A program made the position numbers and the translations under genes. Shown here in pieces: positions 28,233-35,898 of a DNA stretch of 64,000 nucleotides. Source of the stretch: Ignavibacteria bacterium UBA7675 (GTDB lineage: Bacteria > Bacteroidota > Ignavibacteria > Kapaibacteriales > UB7675); contig DLHF01000063.1 in NCBI GenBank assembly GCA_002483085.1, positions 1 through 64,000 on the forward strand, in the 5' to 3' direction. The notes under the pieces were generated by a model. That model was not told where the DNA came from and searched no databases. It saw only the letters and a list, made by a program, of their open reading frames with translations. Each line of letters starts with the position of its first letter. Within the stretch, counting starts at the first letter, position 1.

Positions 28233-29384
28233 TTATGTCCAGAAAAGCACCCGCCACCGTGAATCGTGATACCAGAGGAAATAGCAGTAGTGCGAGCTGG
28301 ACGATCCGCTGGGCCAGTTGAATCTGTTTTCTGCAACGCTACTGGTATTCTCATGCGGCAGCACAACATGGCCGCCGTGAAATACGAGTATCCTGATCTG
28401 ATCCTCTACGCCGTCAGCAATGCCCGACATCGAATTAGCCGGATCGGTCGCGTCGATAAACGTGATAATCGCATCGCCCAGAGCAACGTCGTGGTTCGCG
28501 CCGCCTGTCACCAGCGTCCCGGTGTTACTTTTGAAGTTCAGCAACTGCGCGAATACCATGCCCAGCGCATCGATGCGGAATTTCTCATCGCCGAGAATCT
28601 CAGCATACGCGATGTCGCCTCCGGAGCCGTATGCGTCGATCAGCCGCAAGAGTGGCTGCAGCGCCGTGAATCCGGCTTCGATCAGCGCCCGACTGATCGT
28701 GAATGTCGCGCCCGTGTTGTTCCCCGTGAGTGTGCCGCCCTGGTGGGCGAATCCGGCTCCGTGCTGCCGGGACTCCATGAACGCCCCGTAGCTTTTATCG
28801 CTTTTCAGATGTCCGCCATACCCGGTATCTGCCGACGTTCGTATCGGCATGCCGCTACTGGTCGCCACGGCATCGATACAGTAACCCGAGACAACAAACA
28901 GCTTCATCACTATTCCGCTATTGGCCGACGCCCTTACTCCTTCTCCCGATCCGGCGTCGCCGATACTCACCAATTGCCCGAACGTGGGCGCGGCACCGAT
29001 GCCGATGTATGAGCCGTCGACCTGAATCGCGCTGGTCGCTGTGAGCGTCGTCCCGTTGAAATACAACGTTTGTTTGTTTGTGCCGCCCGGAACAGTTCCG
29101 CCGCCCGTGATCTTGATGTGTCGCCGTCCACCGCCATCCGTCCCGATTGCCGTTACCGTCACACCGCCGAAACCTTGAATCGCGAAACCTTGCGAGTTGT
29201 ATAAATCCTCGCCGACTACATTGATTTCCACAGGTGCAGAGGATGCGTACGAGAGTCCATCGCCACCGGGCTTTACGACGACAACCTTGCCGCCGTGCCC
29301 GACGTAGGAATCAACATCAGCGAGGTCGAGGAATCGCAAGAGTACAAGCTTGATATATCCGGCAGCAACTTTGAGGACATACAT
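28233..29384 (-). CDS. Putative tail fibre / receptor-binding protein
   Basis: 383 residues, Gly-rich beta-helix-like sequence (GGVTVTAIGTDGGGRRHIKITGGGTVPGGTNKQTLYFNGTTL), typical of fibre shafts, and a C terminus rich in aromatic residues (NWPSGSSSSHYCYFLWYHDSRWRVLFWT), typical of a trimeric knob. The start ATG overlaps the stop of the spanin gene region (TAAATG arrangement). Located between the lysis genes and the tail tube gene. The fibre assignment is by composition and position. Confidence 0.6.
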   Translation of the reverse strand: MYVLKVAAGYIKLVLLRFLDLADVDSYVGHGGKVVVVKPGGDGLSYASSAPVEINVVGEDLYNSQGFAIQGFGGVTVTAIGTDGGGRRHIKITGGGTVPGGTNKQTLYFNGTTLTATSAIQVDGSYIGIGAAPTFGQLVSIGDAGSGEGVRASANSGIVMKLFVVSGYCIDAVATSSGMPIRTSADTGYGGHLKSDKSYGAFMESRQHGAGFAHQGGTLTGNNTGATFTISRALIEAGFTALQPLLRLIDAYGSGGDIAYAEILGDEKFRIDALGMVFAQLLNFKSNTGTLVTGGANHDVALGDAIITFIDATDPANSMSGIADGVEDQIRILVFHGGHVVLPHENTSSVAENRFNWPSGSSSSHYCYFLWYHDSRWRVLFWT

Positions 29385-29942
29385 TTACTTCTCACGTGTT
29401 AATGCCTGGGCAACAAGTACACCGACAACGCCGACACCGGCACCGTAGCTAGCCCATTCCAGTTTCTTTGCGACCGGGAAAACTTCCACCGGCACCATGA
29501 CTGATCGCTCGACGATTTTCACCTGTCGCGCAGAGGGCCTGTGATACAGCGCCAAACGCTCTGAGAGCGCGAGGAACGACAGAGAGATGGTGTCGCAGGC
29601 ATTATCTACACACAGCAGCGTGTCGGCCCTGTATATGCGCTCTACGGTATCGCGTCGCTCCTGCGCACGTTCGCGGATCAACGCGTAGAGCGAGTCGATC
29701 TGCTTCATTGCCTTTTCGTAGAAATAGCGATCTGTACTGTTGTGTACGACGTGTATATCGTGTACCGTATCGATGCGCTTTTCGATGCGTACGACCGGCA
29801 TCGGTATCTCGCGGATGACCTCGCGGTCAACGTATTGAATCCCGGGCGCATCCTTGCTGCGAGAGCATGACGGAATCAGCGCCGCAAACAGACCAGCGAT
29901 AAGGATTACGCCCGAGACTATATACATCAGTAGTTTACGCAT
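29385..29942 (-). CDS. Putative unimolecular spanin (Rz-like)
   Basis: 185 residues. The N terminus is a signal/lipobox-like segment (VSGVILIAGLFAALIPSC, Cys26), although Pro at position -2 is atypical. A periplasmic coiled-coil follows (about 30-120), and the C terminus has a transmembrane helix (SYGAGVGVVGVLVAQAL). A lipoprotein N terminus plus a C-terminal membrane helix is the topology of unimolecular spanins such as T1 gp11, which fuse inner and outer membranes at the end of lysis. The start overlaps the endolysin stop (by 8 bp), giving the classical holin - endolysin - spanin order. Confidence 0.65.
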   Translation of the reverse strand: MRKLLMYIVSGVILIAGLFAALIPSCSRSKDAPGIQYVDREVIREIPMPVVRIEKRIDTVHDIHVVHNSTDRYFYEKAMKQIDSLYALIRERAQERRDTVERIYRADTLLCVDNACDTISLSFLALSERLALYHRPSARQVKIVERSVMVPVEVFPVAKKLEWASYGAGVGVVGVLVAQALTREK

Positions 29943-30858
29943 AGCGCACAGGGGTTAGATGAGTAGATCTAAAAACATTGAATGGGCTCGACAGTTTCTT
30001 CAGGTCTCGCTTTCGCCTCCAAACGCCGTCGCCGTTGTGTTGCGACCCTTTCTCGCCGCTGCTGGTGTTCGCCTCGACGGTCTCTGTATTGGTCACGAAC
30101 ACCGCGATATGGCCGCCGCCCTGCCGGTAAAAAATGAGGAGCCATCCGCACAGATCAGCGGGCGGTTTTTTGGTCGGCAGGGCGATACTTTCACTCGTGA
30201 TAAATGCGCGTGCCCTGGCTGATCGAACGGGCGGATACACAGCGCCGGACAGGTGCAGCGCGTACGAGGTAATAGAGGCGCAATTGGAGGAGCCGAGCGC
30301 AACCTTGCAGAATGTGTTAGCCGAATCGCATAACCAGTTTCGGTTCGGCCTGGTCTCGACGATGCCGACCCATGACAGGAACAGCTCGACGTGAGGAGGA
30401 TACATCGCAGCCGTTACCGGCTCCGTTGTCTGCATTAGCATTTCGGCAGGTTCACCCGTTACGGTGATCGGCGCTACGGCAACGGTTGCCGTCGTCTCTA
30501 TTAGCACCGATTGCGCCTGGAGCTGCGCGGCGCGATTGGCAGACATAACCACCGACGAACCGACGACAGCTCCAGGCGCTTTCGGCACCGCCAGCAATGC
30601 CGCCGAGAATATCAAGGCAAGGGCGATGTACCGCGAACCGCGTACGACTGCGGCAGCCATGTTGCCCTTCTTCACTTCTTCCTGGTCGTCTACATCGTTC
30701 CAGACTACAGCATCGTGCAGGTAACTAGCAACCTCCAGAAAACCCCATCCGATAAACGCGAATGCGATAATCGTGTACTGGTTGATTCCGTACTCGTACA
30801 TCAGCGCCATTGAGCAGATGGCCGCGAGGAATACTGCGAGGACATAGAGAAATTTCAT
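29935..30858 (-). CDS. Membrane-anchored endolysin with CHAP/NlpC-type cysteine peptidase domain
   Basis: 307 residues. The N-terminal part has three hydrophobic segments (about 1-20, 29-46, 77-95), which is unusual for an endolysin and suggests membrane tethering before lysis. The C-terminal domain (from about 155) has NCASITSYALHLSG with a candidate catalytic Cys193, and GGGHIAVFVTN with His250. The text after it (EANTSSGEKGSQHNGDGVWRRKR) is typical of phage peptidoglycan amidases/peptidases. It is located between the holin and the spanin, with overlaps at both ends, which supports a lysis role. Confidence 0.75.
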   Translation of the reverse strand: MKFLYVLAVFLAAICSMALMYEYGINQYTIIAFAFIGWGFLEVASYLHDAVVWNDVDDQEEVKKGNMAAAVVRGSRYIALALIFSAALLAVPKAPGAVVGSSVVMSANRAAQLQAQSVLIETTATVAVAPITVTGEPAEMLMQTTEPVTAAMYPPHVELFLSWVGIVETRPNRNWLCDSANTFCKVALGSSNCASITSYALHLSGAVYPPVRSARARAFITSESIALPTKKPPADLCGWLLIFYRQGGGHIAVFVTNTETVEANTSSGEKGSQHNGDGVWRRKRDLKKLSSPFNVFRSTHLTPVRYA

Positions 30859-31112
30859 TGCGAATCCTTTTGTTTGTTATTGATGTTTTGACGGCTATCT
30901 CTGTGCATTTTCCACAACGTCACCAAAGCCGTAATCGCGGCGATAAGAAAGCAGCCTCCCGACCCCCAGTCACCAATCACCTGCGACCATGCCGCCAGCT
31001 CCGGACTCGGCGCAGGAAGCGTGGCAAGCTGCCCGGACAACAGCCCTGCTGTTGCCCAGGCAAACACCCGTGCGCACACGGAGTACAGGTTTTTTACCGA
31101 GTCGAAATACAT
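30855..31112 (-). CDS. Putative holin
   Basis: 85 residues, with two hydrophobic segments (about 12-32 and 50-70, GCFLIAAITALVTLW) and a short hydrophilic C terminus rich in Lys/Arg/Asn/Gln. This size and topology are those of class II holins. The stop overlaps the endolysin start by 4 bp. Holins diverge very fast, so the assignment rests on context. Confidence 0.65.
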   Translation of the reverse strand: MYFDSVKNLYSVCARVFAWATAGLLSGQLATLPAPSPELAAWSQVIGDWGSGGCFLIAAITALVTLWKMHRDSRQNINNKQKDSQ

Positions 31113-31123
31113 GGATAAACTCC

Positions 31124-31660
31124 TTACTCTACAACCTGGATGAAGTAGCGCGAGACTGCATAGGGCGGCATGATGTTGACGTCCTGGCCGCCACCGGCGT
31201 TACCGATAGAGCCGATGTGCATTTGCGCCGGAACGAAAAACTCCGGTGTCGTGTACTCCGGATCGACAGTCTCACCCGTCCCGCGATCTACCACGGATGC
31301 AGCAAAAACGTTGCCCTCCGGCGACGCGACTAACCCCGGCATGGATGAGGCGAACATCGGGTGGTTGTGCGGCGGCAGATTATCCACGCCGATTGCTGTC
31401 GTGGGAGAGCCTCCGGTGTCGCCAAGCTCAAAACCCTGGACGCCCGAAGCACAGCCGACGCTGAACATTCCACGCTTGTCGGCGATTTGAACCTGATCCA
31501 CTCCCGCAGGAATGTTGAGAGCGGCGAAATAATCAGGATAGTCTACTCGCTGGATGGTCTGACCCAACTGCTCCAGGCAGAGTTTGCCGTCGATGAGCAG
31601 ACTGTGATCCGGCAGACTCGCCAGAACAGGAACCTCAATTTTGTGTACTCTTCCGATCAT
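31124..31660 (-). CDS. Tail collar domain protein
   Basis: 178 residues. The middle and end carry features of phage tail collar / microcystin-dependent-like proteins: GDTGGSPTTAIGVDNLPPHNHPMFA and the C-terminal NIMPPYAVSRYFIQVV. These proteins are found at fibre bases or tips. It precedes the lysis cassette on the leftward late transcript. Confidence 0.75.
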   Translation of the reverse strand: MIGRVHKIEVPVLASLPDHSLLIDGKLCLEQLGQTIQRVDYPDYFAALNIPAGVDQVQIADKRGMFSVGCASGVQGFELGDTGGSPTTAIGVDNLPPHNHPMFASSMPGLVASPEGNVFAASVVDRGTGETVDPEYTTPEFFVPAQMHIGSIGNAGGGQDVNIMPPYAVSRYFIQVVE

Positions 31661-31688
31661 AAAATTCCCTTGAAAAAAATTAAAAATG

Positions 31689-32267
31689 CTATGCGTATTT
31701 TCTGATCACAACCTGCGTGTACACTTCCTCTACAGACTGTCCGGCAGGCTTGCCGAGCTCTCCGCCAGCCGAGTTCCAACCAACGATAGCTTCAAGGCGA
31801 TACACTGTTGCAGATGCAATCAAGATCGTCGTTACGCCGAAGCTGTGCGCTTGCGTAGCCGCATCGCTACGGTCATTGTATCCGGCACTGCCGTAGCGTC
31901 CAACGACCTCGCTGTTCGTCACATCGTACAGGCGCGATTTGAACGGGTGAGCTCCAACCGCAGGCATCACCCACATGATCTCGTACGTGCCCGGCTGCAA
32001 TGTGAACTCATCAGAGGATATGCTAACTATGCCGTCCGGATCGTGCCCTGTGTTCAGGGCGCGGGTGATCCATGTGTTTATCGCAGACGGGGTGCCACCA
32101 GCCGTACCCGCACTTTTCACGTCGTAGAGGATCGCCTCTTTCACACGGGCACCTGCTATGGCTGTGCTTACCTGTGCGGCAGTCTGAAAGGTCGACGTGC
32201 CTGCGACAATAGCCGCCTGCACTTGTGCAGCCGTCAGTCCAGGCTCCGGAACGATCTGCCTTCTCAT
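31689..32267 (-). CDS. Putative phage appendage protein
   Basis: 192 residues. An Ala/Gln-rich helical N terminus (TAAQVQAAIVAGTSTFQTAAQVSTAIAGA) is followed by a beta-rich domain (LQPGTYEIMWVMPAVGAHPFKSRLYDVTN, YRLEAIVGWNSAGG) that resembles C1q/TNF-like fibre heads. It overlaps the preceding gene by 4 bp. No family recognised with certainty. Confidence 0.55.
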   Translation of the reverse strand: MRRQIVPEPGLTAAQVQAAIVAGTSTFQTAAQVSTAIAGARVKEAILYDVKSAGTAGGTPSAINTWITRALNTGHDPDGIVSISSDEFTLQPGTYEIMWVMPAVGAHPFKSRLYDVTNSEVVGRYGSAGYNDRSDAATQAHSFGVTTILIASATVYRLEAIVGWNSAGGELGKPAGQSVEEVYTQVVIRKYA

Positions 32268-32590
32268 AATTTGTCCTTCGACATGATAATTGAGAGAGCC
32301 CCGCCGTTGCAGCCGTTTGCGGTGTACTCGTAGCCGAGTTCCTCAGGGCATCCCGTGAAGTCAAGACTATGCACATCGTCGTCGTTGTCTGCTGCATCCA
32401 GCACGATTTCACCGACGATGGATTTGTGCCCGGCTGTGATCCCGTAGACCGTCACAACGCCGTCGAGCGCACCTGTTAGACCTGCGCACGGCACCTGAAT
32501 AAATGCCCGCGTAGCCGGATAGAACGGGACGATCTTGATAGCCATGTCAGCCGAGGCCGAGTGCTCCGATACAGCAATTGTGTGCAGCAT
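32264..32590 (-). CDS. Small phage protein, possibly capsid decoration
   Basis: 108 residues, beta-rich (SADMAIKIVPFYPATRAFIQVPCAGLTGALDGVVTVYGITAG). It lies directly downstream of the major capsid gene, a common place for decoration or head-stabilising proteins. No motif is recognised. It is coupled to the next gene through a 4-bp overlap. Confidence 0.5.
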   Translation of the reverse strand: MLHTIAVSEHSASADMAIKIVPFYPATRAFIQVPCAGLTGALDGVVTVYGITAGHKSIVGEIVLDAADNDDDVHSLDFTGCPEELGYEYTANGCNGGALSIIMSKDKL

Positions 32591-32686
32591 AATCGCGGGG
32601 TAAAACTTGAATAAAAAAAAGGCGCGTGCGTGCAGGCAGAGAAACGCACGCGCCCCACACGGAAGCGAATTATTCGTAAGGCTTTT

Positions 32687-33679
32687 TTACGGTTTGAAGT
32701 TGCGGACACGCAGTGCGCAGTTGCGCTTCTTCAGACGCCACGAGCAGCGGAACTCCCATTCTTCCTGACCACTGCGGAGCTGTGCCGCCGAGAGGTCGAA
32801 GGCTTTCCAGTCCAGGCCGGAGTTGGTGAGCAGCGACAGCCAGTTCTCCGACACGCGCACGTAGTAGATGGATGTCGTCACGTTCAGCGGAGTGCCTGTG
32901 TCGTCCGGTTCGGTGTTCAGGATCGATGTGTCCAGAAGCGGAATGATGGGCAAACCGTCGATGGATTTGATTGTGTATCCGAATCGGTCGCGACCTTCCG
33001 ATCCTGCATGGGTTGCGTCGGCGATCGCGCAGATGCTCGCATACATCGCAGGCGATACCCACATCGCGTTACAGCCGGGCACAAGTTGACGCGCAGTGCG
33101 GTGCAGCTTCATAAACTGCGTATAGTTCGCGGTGTTCGTCATGTCGAACGACTTCGGCGTCGATCCGGTGGAATATGTAGCCGCGTTTAGAACGCCCTTC
33201 ACACCTGTGAACCCCGGAATATCATCCGTCCCATTCAGGATATATTGCATCCCCTTAACTGGCGTAGGATCACCTGTACCCGCACTGCGAATCAGGCTCT
33301 GCTCGAACAGGTGTGCGAACTGTGTAAATTCTTCGGGCACCCTCTCATCCATGTACATGCGAATGTCCGACAGGCCGCGCTCGTGATCCGCCAGATGAGT
33401 GTCGTCGATTTTGATAGCACCGCCGTGGAAACGCAGTAGAGTATTCACTTTGCTTTCGGGCGTGATCGCAGAGGCCGTGTAGCCTTCGCCGAGATCACGC
33501 GCCTGGATCGTCGTCGTCGTCGCATTCACCGGACGCCATGCGTCATCAGTCGGGGCGAGCTGGAACCCAGAGTTATCTTCGAGATTGCGGATAAGCGGGG
33601 ATTCCTGAATCAGAAGCCCGAGGGCCGACAGGCCGCGCTGATGTCCGCGCAGGTTGGATAGCGACGCAAGAGTTGCCAT
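32687..33679 (-). CDS. Major capsid protein
   Basis: 330 residues. The N terminus (LSNLRGHQRGLSALGLLIQESPLIRNL) and body resemble HK97-fold capsid proteins of transposable phages, with a peripheral-domain-like stretch (YTQFMKLHRTARQLVPGCNAMWVSPAMYASICAIADATH) and the C-terminal SGQEEWEFRCSWRLKKRNCALRVRNF. It follows the scaffold gene on the same transcript, as in most tailed phages. No cleavage site is obvious. Confidence 0.8.
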   Translation of the reverse strand: MATLASLSNLRGHQRGLSALGLLIQESPLIRNLEDNSGFQLAPTDDAWRPVNATTTTIQARDLGEGYTASAITPESKVNTLLRFHGGAIKIDDTHLADHERGLSDIRMYMDERVPEEFTQFAHLFEQSLIRSAGTGDPTPVKGMQYILNGTDDIPGFTGVKGVLNAATYSTGSTPKSFDMTNTANYTQFMKLHRTARQLVPGCNAMWVSPAMYASICAIADATHAGSEGRDRFGYTIKSIDGLPIIPLLDTSILNTEPDDTGTPLNVTTSIYYVRVSENWLSLLTNSGLDWKAFDLSAAQLRSGQEEWEFRCSWRLKKRNCALRVRNFKP

Positions 33680-33758
33680 GTGATAAACCTCAGTTGAGTT
33701 ACAGAAGCGAATTAGATTTGCGCTGCCCGTGCGGTTAGGATGCGCTTATCCGCCTGCC

Positions 33759-34445
33759 TTAATTCTTCGCGTTCTCCGCGACGTAATCCATAATGCTGCC
33801 CTTGACGCCGTCTGCGATTTTCGTATCCCACTGATGCTGTGAGCCGCCTGCCTTATCGCCTTTTTTGTCGTCGGTTTTCTCGCCCGGCTTCTCCGGCACA
33901 GGCGCTTTCTTGTTCTCCTTTGCAACGATGCCATTGGCGGGCATGTCGTCGAGAATCGACTTTGTGATGTCGTAGTTCTCTTCGAGTTTAGTCTTGTAGA
34001 AATCACGCTTGTTCGACGATATTTTGCCGAAGTCGACTGCGCTGTCGAGCGTCGACGCGATGTCTTTTTCGCGCTGTGTTTTTTCCTGTGTTTCCGTCTG
34101 TGTTTGGAGCGCCGCCAATTGATCCTGAACCGGCTTAACCGCCGTGGAGATCGCAGTGTTTACTGTGTCGCCGATAAGTTTGCCGAGCGCCGCCATATCT
34201 AATCCAGGCTGCTGCTGGTTGTTCTGTTGCTGTTGGTTGTTTTGCGTCTGGCTGCCACCGGACAGAGTAGCGAGCGAGTCTGTTAGCTTCTTCACCGAGT
34301 CGTCGGTGAGGACGCCGTCGGCAGGGATCGTCTTCATAAAATCACTGATGGCCGCCTCATACGCAGGCTTCTTATCCTCAGGGATCGTCCACCCCATAAT
34401 GCCCGCCAGCTTGTTGAGCCATTCACGTATTTGCTCCAGCTTCAT
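33759..34445 (-). CDS. Capsid scaffolding protein
   Basis: 228 residues from MKLEQIREWLNKLAG, chosen because AAGGA lies upstream at good spacing; the longer frame adds 42 residues of non-protein-like text from the divergent promoter region. The protein is acidic with Gln/Asn-rich (QTQNNQQQQNNQQQ) and coiled-coil stretches (LAALQTQTETQEKTQREKD) and a Lys/Pro/Gly-rich C terminus. These are standard features of scaffolds. No visible protease motif, so a separate maturation protease is not apparent in this phage. First gene of the leftward late operon. Confidence 0.75.
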   Translation of the reverse strand: MKLEQIREWLNKLAGIMGWTIPEDKKPAYEAAISDFMKTIPADGVLTDDSVKKLTDSLATLSGGSQTQNNQQQQNNQQQPGLDMAALGKLIGDTVNTAISTAVKPVQDQLAALQTQTETQEKTQREKDIASTLDSAVDFGKISSNKRDFYKTKLEENYDITKSILDDMPANGIVAKENKKAPVPEKPGEKTDDKKGDKAGGSQHQWDTKIADGVKGSIMDYVAENAKN

Positions 34446-34580
34446 CGCCGTGTCCTTGTTGGTTGTGCAATCAATTTTCGTGCAAGCTACGGCGAGCGCA
34501 AAGCGACAAAATCGCATTAGCGGTAATGCAATTTTTTCGCGCTCGACTACATTTATTTTGCGTCCAAACAAGGAGGCGCA
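34446..34580. promoter_or_regulatory. Divergent late promoter region
   Basis: 135 bp separate the leftward late genes (scaffold onwards) from the rightward head genes (connector onwards), so promoters for both must lie here. A perfect 16-bp dyad GCATTA GCGG TAATGC at 34514-34529 is a candidate site for a late activator. The sequence TTGCAC also recurs on the minus strand near 34460-34485. A ribosome binding site AAGGAGG precedes the ATG at 34581. Confidence 0.6.
34514..34529. promoter_or_regulatory. 16-bp dyad in the divergent late promoter region
   Basis: GCATTAGCGGTAATGC is a near-perfect inverted repeat (GCATTA / TAATGC around GCGG). It lies about midway between the divergent operons, the expected place for an activator of both. 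The Mu-family late activator C binds a dyad of comparable size, but no C-like gene was recognised here. Confidence 0.5.
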
Positions 34581-34958
34581 ATGCCGTTCGCAAGTCTGGA
34601 TACCATCAAGCCGTACATATCAAAAGGGATGCACGAGGCGCTCAACCGCACAGGTTCGGCGATTGCGACATACATCGCCGACGCCGATGTGGAGATTCGT
34701 GACGTGACCGGATTCCCCATTCCCGAAAGTCTCGACGGGCGGCCCGACTGGGTTGACCGGATCGCGGCGTGGCTGATTGAATACTACGCACGGGCACTCG
34801 TACCCGCTGGCGGCGGGGAGCACGACCGCATAGCAGACAACTACAAGACCGCGATCACATCGATGCGGAGATACCGGCAAACCGATCCCACACAGAACGC
34901 CAGCAAGGGCGGAGGCTCAGTCGACTGCGGGGCATTTGAAAATCAGGAGAAATGGTAA
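34581..34958 (+). CDS. Head-tail connector, DUF1320-like
   Basis: 125 residues. The text MPFASLDTIKPYISKGMHEALNR..TGSAIATYIADADVEIRDVTG, ...WVDRIAAWLIEYYA, ...DNYKTAITSMRRYR is typical of Mu gp36-like (DUF1320) proteins, which serve as head completion or connector proteins. First gene of the rightward head operon, preceded by AAGGAGG. Stop overlaps the next start (TAATG). Confidence 0.75.
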   Translation: MPFASLDTIKPYISKGMHEALNRTGSAIATYIADADVEIRDVTGFPIPESLDGRPDWVDRIAAWLIEYYARALVPAGGGEHDRIADNYKTAITSMRRYRQTDPTQNASKGGGSVDCGAFENQEKW

Positions 34959-35407
34959 TGGCACGTCCTACGTTTCGCGGACTATGGCAACAGGTGATCG
35001 ACGCACTTATACTGGAGGCTGCAACGCTCCAGGTTCCGGCAACGGCGATAGAGGCTGGCGTTATTGAGTTCGACACCGATGGCAATCTGGTCATACCACA
35101 GATGGCTCCGCCGTTTCTGTACGTGTACTGCGTACCGGGGGTGGGCGCACTCTCAGAGGCCGACGAAGTGCGTGTACGCAAAGCGAGTGTCGGCATCCTC
35201 GCCACACCCGAAGTACGCGACACGATCACCGCGACGATCAGCGACGCGGTCGAACTCTGCGAACGCATCGAAGATGTTGTGCGCAGGAAGCTGAAACAAT
35301 TGAGCCCGGTTAATCCATTGACCGCGATCGACAAGCCAGGCACTAACGTGATACGCGGCGTCCTGACATTTCAGGCACGCTACAGATCGACAACGGAACC
35401 GGAATGA
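34958..35407 (+). CDS. Head-tail joining protein, Mu gp37-like (DUF1834)
   Basis: About 149 residues from MARPTFRGLWQ; an alternative ATG lies two codons upstream. Alpha/beta protein with N-terminal helix, strand-rich middle and C-terminal VNPLTAIDKPGTNVIRGVLTFQARYRS. This resembles the gp37-like family of Mu-type phages, which completes or terminates the tail. The next gene overlaps it by 4 bp. Confidence 0.6.
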   Translation: MARPTFRGLWQQVIDALILEAATLQVPATAIEAGVIEFDTDGNLVIPQMAPPFLYVYCVPGVGALSEADEVRVRKASVGILATPEVRDTITATISDAVELCERIEDVVRRKLKQLSPVNPLTAIDKPGTNVIRGVLTFQARYRSTTEPE

Positions 35408-35898
35408 ACAAAGCGAAAAAAATATCGCAGACTACGCGGCGGGACATTGCGAAATATAAACGCGATCACCCGAAGGCGACAATGGAACAGATCGCGCAGC
35501 ACTTTAACGTTACGTCCCGACAGGTGCAATACGCGCTCGATCTGGACGAACGCGGGGAGCTATCGCGTAGAAAGACGAAGACGGTAGACGCCCGGCAGCT
35601 ACAGAGCGCACTGACCAAGCCGCTGCCGCAATTAGTGGAGGAACAATCGCACTACACAATGGCACAGCTCAGCGCCATTGCAGACATTGATCCGCTCATG
35701 CGCTCGCGCACAATTGAGCGCGTTGCACGTGCCAGACAGGTGAACCTGCATGCAGATATGCAATTGAATTTGCACGGTGTGGATTGGCGCATCCTGTGCT
35801 CCACCATTCGCAGGTTCTGGCCGGAGGCGACCGACATAGACTGCATTAGAATATTTAATGAGGAGCGCGACAGATGCAGCCACAATACTCCCGAATAG
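35404..35898 (+). CDS. Small terminase subunit-like protein (HTH)
   Basis: 164 residues. The N terminus is a helix-turn-helix (RRDIAKYKRDHPKATMEQIAQHFNVTSRQVQYAL) suited to recognising packaging DNA. The rest is helical (RARQVNLHADMQLNLHGVDWRILCSTIRRFWPEA). It directly precedes the large terminase and overlaps it by 25 bp, as in transposable phages where a DUF3486-like protein serves as small subunit. Confidence 0.7.
   Translation: MNKAKKISQTTRRDIAKYKRDHPKATMEQIAQHFNVTSRQVQYALDLDERGELSRRKTKTVDARQLQSALTKPLPQLVEEQSHYTMAQLSAIADIDPLMRSRTIERVARARQVNLHADMQLNLHGVDWRILCSTIRRFWPEATDIDCIRIFNEERDRCSHNTPE

Noticed and set aside
33759..34571. Longer scaffold start at 34571
   Set aside because: It would cover most of the divergent late promoter region, and the extra 42 residues lack a ribosome binding site and protein-like composition.
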